Source: an uncultured Eubacteriales bacterium (GTDB taxonomy: Bacteria > Bacillota > Clostridia > Peptostreptococcales > Anaerovoracaceae). Taken from it: DNA of 64,000 nt. The notes below the pieces were generated by a model, which saw only the letters and a list, made by a program, of their open reading frames with translations, was not told the DNA's origin and searched no databases. Below, in pieces: positions 60,667 through 64,000 of this stretch (within the stretch, counting starts at the first letter, position 1; each line of letters starts with the position of its first letter). Position numbers and translations under genes: made by a program. The stretch is from the NCBI GenBank assembly GCA_910583765.1, contig CAJTYS010000024.1:1-64000 (forward strand), read 5' to 3'.

Positions 60667-61854
60667 ATGATGAAAAAGAAAAGAATTTTACCATTGCTGT
60701 TGGCGCTCACCTTGATCGTATCAGGGCTTCCGCTGGCAGTCCACGCTGAGGAAAGCACCCAGCCAGGAGAACTTTCTCCGCAAACAGAATCCAGCGATGC
60801 GTCTGATGCGGGTGAACCATTAGACGACGCAAAATCGGATCAGGAAACCGCTGCGAAATCCAATGCGTCCTCGACCTCAGAGACAGCCTCTTCTGAGCAG
60901 CAGCCTTCTTCTGAAGAAACAGAAAGCACCCAGCCATCCACAGAGGACACCCAGGATCAGGACGAGGAAACAACCAAGGTGGTCACCATTGGCAATGACC
61001 TGAGCGAAAAACAGAAAGCCTCTATGTATGAATATTTCGGCACCGCGCCAGAGCAGGTGAAAACCATTGTCGTCACCCATGCGGACGAAGTGCATTATAT
61101 GGAAGGGATCGCCACGGCCAAGCAGATCGGCAAAACCACCTACAGCTGCGCTTATGTGGAGCCGACGGAGTCCGGCGGAGTCAGAGTCAAGACCGCTAAC
61201 TTGAATTTTGTCACAAGCGCTATGATCGCCAGCACACTGACCACCGCAGGCGTGGAAAACTGCAACGTAATCGCTGCCTGTCCTTTTGAAGTATCGGGAA
61301 CAGGCGCTTTGACAGGCGTGATCATGGCTTACGAAAAGGCAAACGACCAGAATCTGGACGAAGGCCAAAAGGAAGCGGCCATGGAAGAGCTGATCACCAC
61401 AGGAAACCTGGCCGACAGCATTGGTCAGGAACAAGCCATTGATTTAGTCAATGATGTTAAGACTCAGGTCATCGGCGACAAGCTCACAGACCCTGCCGAG
61501 ATACAGGAAGCTGTGGAAGATGTGGCAAAAGACCATGACGTGAACCTGACAGACTCAGAAAAAGAGCAGATCACCCAGCTCATGGAAAAGATCTCTCAGT
61601 TCGATTATGATCTGGGAACCCTGAAGGACACACTGAACAATCTGGATGGAAAGCTCAGTGGACTTTCCGGAATCTGGCACTCCATCAAAAGCTTTTTCGT
61701 TGGAAACGGCAACGGCATTCTCAGCGATACCAATGACGATGCGCTGGGAGATGATGTCATCACAGACAGCACCGTGGATGACAGCGGTTTTAAAGATGGA
61801 CTGTGGACCAGGATCAAAAACTTCTTCACTGGTTCAGATGATGACTCGGAATAA
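60667..61854 (+). CDS. Secreted DUF1002 domain protein (YpuA-like)
   Basis: A 395-residue exported protein. The signal peptide (MMKKKRILPLLLALTLIVSG, cleavage near VHAEE) is followed by an 80-residue linker of Ser, Glu, Thr and Gln that looks unstructured. DUF1002 follows from about residue 100 (VVTIGNDLSEKQKASMYEYFG, MEGIATAKQIGKTTYSCAYVEP, GVENCNVIAACPFEVSGTGALTG). The C-terminus is acidic (TGSDDDSE). The family includes Bacillus YpuA; its function is unknown. The start is uncertain: no good ribosome site precedes the ATG pair at 60667/60670, and the frame could begin at a TTG at 60628. Confidence 0.85.
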   Translation: MMKKKRILPLLLALTLIVSGLPLAVHAEESTQPGELSPQTESSDASDAGEPLDDAKSDQETAAKSNASSTSETASSEQQPSSEETESTQPSTEDTQDQDEETTKVVTIGNDLSEKQKASMYEYFGTAPEQVKTIVVTHADEVHYMEGIATAKQIGKTTYSCAYVEPTESGGVRVKTANLNFVTSAMIASTLTTAGVENCNVIAACPFEVSGTGALTGVIMAYEKANDQNLDEGQKEAAMEELITTGNLADSIGQEQAIDLVNDVKTQVIGDKLTDPAEIQEAVEDVAKDHDVNLTDSEKEQITQLMEKISQFDYDLGTLKDTLNNLDGKLSGLSGIWHSIKSFFVGNGNGILSDTNDDALGDDVITDSTVDDSGFKDGLWTRIKNFFTGSDDDSE

Positions 61855-61891
61855 AGAAGCGGATATGTTTCAAAAGTAAATGACTCAAAGG

Positions 61892-61930
61892 AAAAACTGC
61901 CGGCGATTTTTGGTTGCCAGCAGTTTTTTT
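61892..61930 (+). terminator. Terminator after the DUF1002 gene
   Basis: AAAAACTGC (61892-61900) pairs with GCAGTTTTT (61920-61928), extended inside by GGC/GCC, and is followed by more T. A good rho-independent terminator about 40 bp after the stop. Confidence 0.85.
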
Positions 61931-62044
61931 ATGGCGCAAAGTCGGCTTTCGCTCATTCGCTTTTTAGAGGCGAGCTCCGTCGATACTCTGGAAATATCTT
62001 CAGAAATATTTTCTATATAATGAGAAAGAACTCTCTGCAAAACA

Positions 62045-63406
62045 CTACATATCTTTTTTGATTTTTTTCAATGTCTTCCGCAAAAACAGAGCGCTCAACA
62101 TCACGGAAATCAGCTCTGCGATGGGAAAGGCCCACCAAACCAAGTTCACGTTTCCGGATAAAGACAGCAGCCAAGCTGCAGGAAGCAGCACGATGAGCTG
62201 CCTCATGAGGGAAACCACTAGGCTGTATACGCTGAACCCCAATGCCTGGCACACCGAGTTGGCGATAATGCAAAATCCTGCCAGAATAAAATGGATGGAA
62301 ATGATCCGCAGCGCAGGAACGCCCATGGCCAACATGTTTTCAGACGCACTGAACAACTGGAGCAGCGGCCCTGGGATCGTCTGAAACAAAATCACCCCAA
62401 TGGCCATGATGCCCACTGCGTAAAACACAGAATACCGGATCGTCTTGTGGATGCGCTGCTCATAACGCGCGCCATAATTATAGGCCACGATCGGCACCAT
62501 GCCGTTGTTCAGTCCAAAGACCGGCATGAAAATGAAGCTCTGCAGCTTAAAATAAACGCCGAACACAGCAACAGCCGTGGAGCTGAAAGCGATTAAAATT
62601 TTGTTAAGACCAAAGGTCATCACCGAACTGATGGCCATCATCAAAATTGACGGGATGCCGATATACAGGATACTGGTGATCAGCCGCCGGTCCGGTCGGA
62701 ATCCCTTTATGGAAAACTGGATGTCAGGGTTCTTTTTCACATTGAAACCTAACGCCAGGAAAGCCGCGATGACCTGCCCCATCACAGTGGCCACAGCAGC
62801 CCCTGCGACACCTAAGCGAGGCAGCCCTAAAAGACCAAAGATCAGAATCGGATCCAGTATGATGTTCACGACTGCGCCTAACCCCTGAGTGATCATGGTA
62901 TAAAAAGTGCGTCCCGTGGACTGGAGCAGCTTTTCAAAGGTAAGCTGAAACAGGATCCCCAGTGAACCGATACAGCATATGCGCAGATAAATATCTCCAT
63001 AATCAACGATCTGCTCAATGTCCGTCTGGCTGCGCATGAAGACATGGACACCCACAAAGCCAAAGAGCAGGAACACTGCGAAACAAAGCAAAATCAAAAA
63101 TAAGCCCTGCACAGCAATGTTGTTCACCTTTTTTTGATCCTTCTGCCCCAAAGAGCGGGAAAGCAGCGCATTGATCCCCACCCCAACGCCGCTTCCCACT
63201 GCGATCAGCAGATTCTGGATGGGAAAAGCCAAGGACACGGCAGTCAAAGCGTTTTCATTGATCATGGCCACAAAGATGCTGTCCACCACATTGTAAAGCG
63301 CTTGGACCAACATGGAAATCACCATGGGAAGAGACATGGTCAATAGCAGTTTGTTGACAGGCATGATGCCCATTTTATTTTCATCTCGCAGCTTGTTATC
63401 TTCCAT
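62045..63406 (-). CDS. MATE family efflux transporter (with MarR partner)
   Basis: A 453-residue twelve-helix MATE carrier. Landmarks are LTMSLPMVISMLVQALYNVVDSIFVAMI in the first helices, FPIQNLLIAVGSGVGVGINALLSR and the middle repeat GIPSILMMAISSVMTFGLNKIL. It should expel toxic cations or drugs. AGGAGG lies just before the ATG at 63406. It follows a MarR repressor gene on the same strand by 73 bp, and the two probably form one operon. Confidence 0.9.
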   Translation of the reverse strand: MEDNKLRDENKMGIMPVNKLLLTMSLPMVISMLVQALYNVVDSIFVAMINENALTAVSLAFPIQNLLIAVGSGVGVGINALLSRSLGQKDQKKVNNIAVQGLFLILLCFAVFLLFGFVGVHVFMRSQTDIEQIVDYGDIYLRICCIGSLGILFQLTFEKLLQSTGRTFYTMITQGLGAVVNIILDPILIFGLLGLPRLGVAGAAVATVMGQVIAAFLALGFNVKKNPDIQFSIKGFRPDRRLITSILYIGIPSILMMAISSVMTFGLNKILIAFSSTAVAVFGVYFKLQSFIFMPVFGLNNGMVPIVAYNYGARYEQRIHKTIRYSVFYAVGIMAIGVILFQTIPGPLLQLFSASENMLAMGVPALRIISIHFILAGFCIIANSVCQALGFSVYSLVVSLMRQLIVLLPAAWLLSLSGNVNLVWWAFPIAELISVMLSALFLRKTLKKIKKDM

Positions 63407-63479
63407 AAAAAATACACCTCCTGAATTTAGTTAGATATCGAACATTATGTACAAAAAGAAATCCTACTCTAGCCTCAAG

Positions 63480-63899
63480 TTATGCGAGGTTTTTACAAAG
63501 ACGCTCCAGCAGTTCTGTCAACACACAAAGTTCTTCTTGGGAAAGCATCTGAAAATCTTCAGCCTCTACTTGCTCCAAATGTTTCTTGAAATCCTGATAA
63601 ACTTGAATCCCCTCTGGTGTGAGCACCAGCTTTTTCAGCCTTGCGTCCTCATGCACGCTCTCCCTGCGCAGGTACCCCTTCTTTTCCAAGATTCCTAACC
63701 CATTGGATATGGTGGAACGCCTGACATCCAAGGCCTTTTCCAGATCTCGCTGAAACACCTCTTTGTCCTGAGATTCCAAATAAATGCATTCCATGGCAAT
63801 AAACTGGATCGTGGTAAGATTATATTGAGCAGCAAGCAAATCAATGTTGCGCTTTAGCTTCACATCCACCATATGGATCAGCTTCCCGATCTGTTTCAT
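63480..63899 (-). CDS. MarR family transcriptional regulator
   Basis: A 139-residue winged-helix regulator. Helices for dimerisation at both ends frame the wing and reader helix FQRDLEKALDVRRSTISNGLGILEKKGYLRRE (about 55-86), typical of MarR. The start at 63899 has AAGGA 6 bp upstream; the frame could extend six codons to 63917 without one. It most likely represses its own operon with the MATE gene, through the palindrome at 63919-63936. Confidence 0.9.
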   Translation of the reverse strand: MKQIGKLIHMVDVKLKRNIDLLAAQYNLTTIQFIAMECIYLESQDKEVFQRDLEKALDVRRSTISNGLGILEKKGYLRRESVHEDARLKKLVLTPEGIQVYQDFKKHLEQVEAEDFQMLSQEELCVLTELLERLCKNLA

Positions 63900-63918
63900 A
63901 GTATTTCCTTTCAACATT

Positions 63919-63936
63919 TTGTTAGAACGCTAACAA
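63919..63936. promoter_or_regulatory. MarR operator palindrome
   Basis: TTGTTAG-AACG-CTAACAA, a perfect 7-bp dyad with a 4-bp centre, lying just downstream of the -10 of the MarR promoter and thus able to block RNA polymerase. A looser palindrome (GTTAGATATCGAAC, 63430-63443) lies before the MATE gene. Confidence 0.8.
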
Positions 63937-63964
63937 TTATAATGGAATATATTTAGAATGTCAA
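63936..63964 (-). promoter_or_regulatory. Consensus sigma-A promoter of the marR-MATE operon
   Basis: Minus strand: TTGACA (63959-63964), 17 bp, TATAAT (63936-63941). Both hexamers are perfect, which makes it the strongest promoter in the window and suits a gene kept off by a repressor. Confidence 0.9.
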
Positions 63965-64000
63965 GATGGGAAAATCAATATTTCCCCATCTGCCTCCCCA

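Noticed and set aside
1..64000. CRISPR arrays, prophage, complete insertion sequences, rRNA
   Set aside because: No regularly spaced repeats, no structural phage genes, no transposase with flanking inverted ends and no rRNA-like sequence were seen.

Overview
The window is chromosomal DNA of an anaerobic, Gram-positive type Clostridia; an Anaerovoracaceae (Family XIII)-like gut or host-associated genome is my best guess. That rests on strong AGGAGG ribosome sites, frequent TTG and GTG starts, sigma-A type promoters, the dcw gene order, the pheST-zapA-mutS2 block, and families typical of Clostridia (PFL/UPF0210, DUF4080 radical SAM, DUF1002). The species placement is inference. No rRNA or tRNA gene, CRISPR array, prophage or intact insertion sequence was seen.

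Layout. 1-3.5 kb: the end of a radical SAM gene, an ACT-domain/UPF0210 pair, a PLP enzyme of the D-cysteine desulfhydrase type and an MGMT-like gene. 3.5-16.7 kb: an accessory region with an Rpn-like nuclease, two paralogous modules (AraC regulator, APC permease, YtcJ-type amidohydrolase), an OFA-family MFS carrier and an AAA-ATPase/PD-(D/E)XK protein. 16.8-18.5 kb: an ECF-type sigma factor translationally coupled to a membrane protein, probably its anti-sigma factor. 18.65-18.95 kb: a compact two-promoter locus encoding a 25-residue peptide and a convergent short RNA, resembling a type I toxin-antitoxin locus. 19-24 kb: RtcB, then a decayed strip with remnants of an araC gene and proC plus a 46-residue gene, then a DMT transporter and an AlbA_2 regulator. 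24.3-29.7 kb: a lipoprotein sensor, an unknown 467-residue protein, a MATE/MerR pair and a membrane protein.

28.9-42.7 kb is one long minus-strand run: trmH-like, pheS, pheT, zapA, mutS2, DUF523, argS, two radical SAM genes, a TPR protein and a membrane protein, with gaps of 26 bp or less, or overlaps. 42.8-57.4 kb is the dcw cluster on the same strand, in transcription order mraZ, rsmH, ftsL, PBP, murE, murF, mraY, murD, ftsW, murG, murA, ftsQ, ftsZ. It makes and inserts the peptidoglycan precursor and builds the division ring. murE lacks the whole N-terminal UDP-binding domain. 57.8-64 kb: sfsA, a low-molecular-weight tyrosine phosphatase, a GNAT enzyme, a secreted DUF1002 protein and a MATE/MarR pair.

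The most notable observation is the 18.65-18.95 kb locus. Two convergent sigma-A promoters are placed so that both RNAs begin with the same sequence. Between them lie a tiny ORF with a perfect ribosome site and a hairpin that terminates the leftward RNA.
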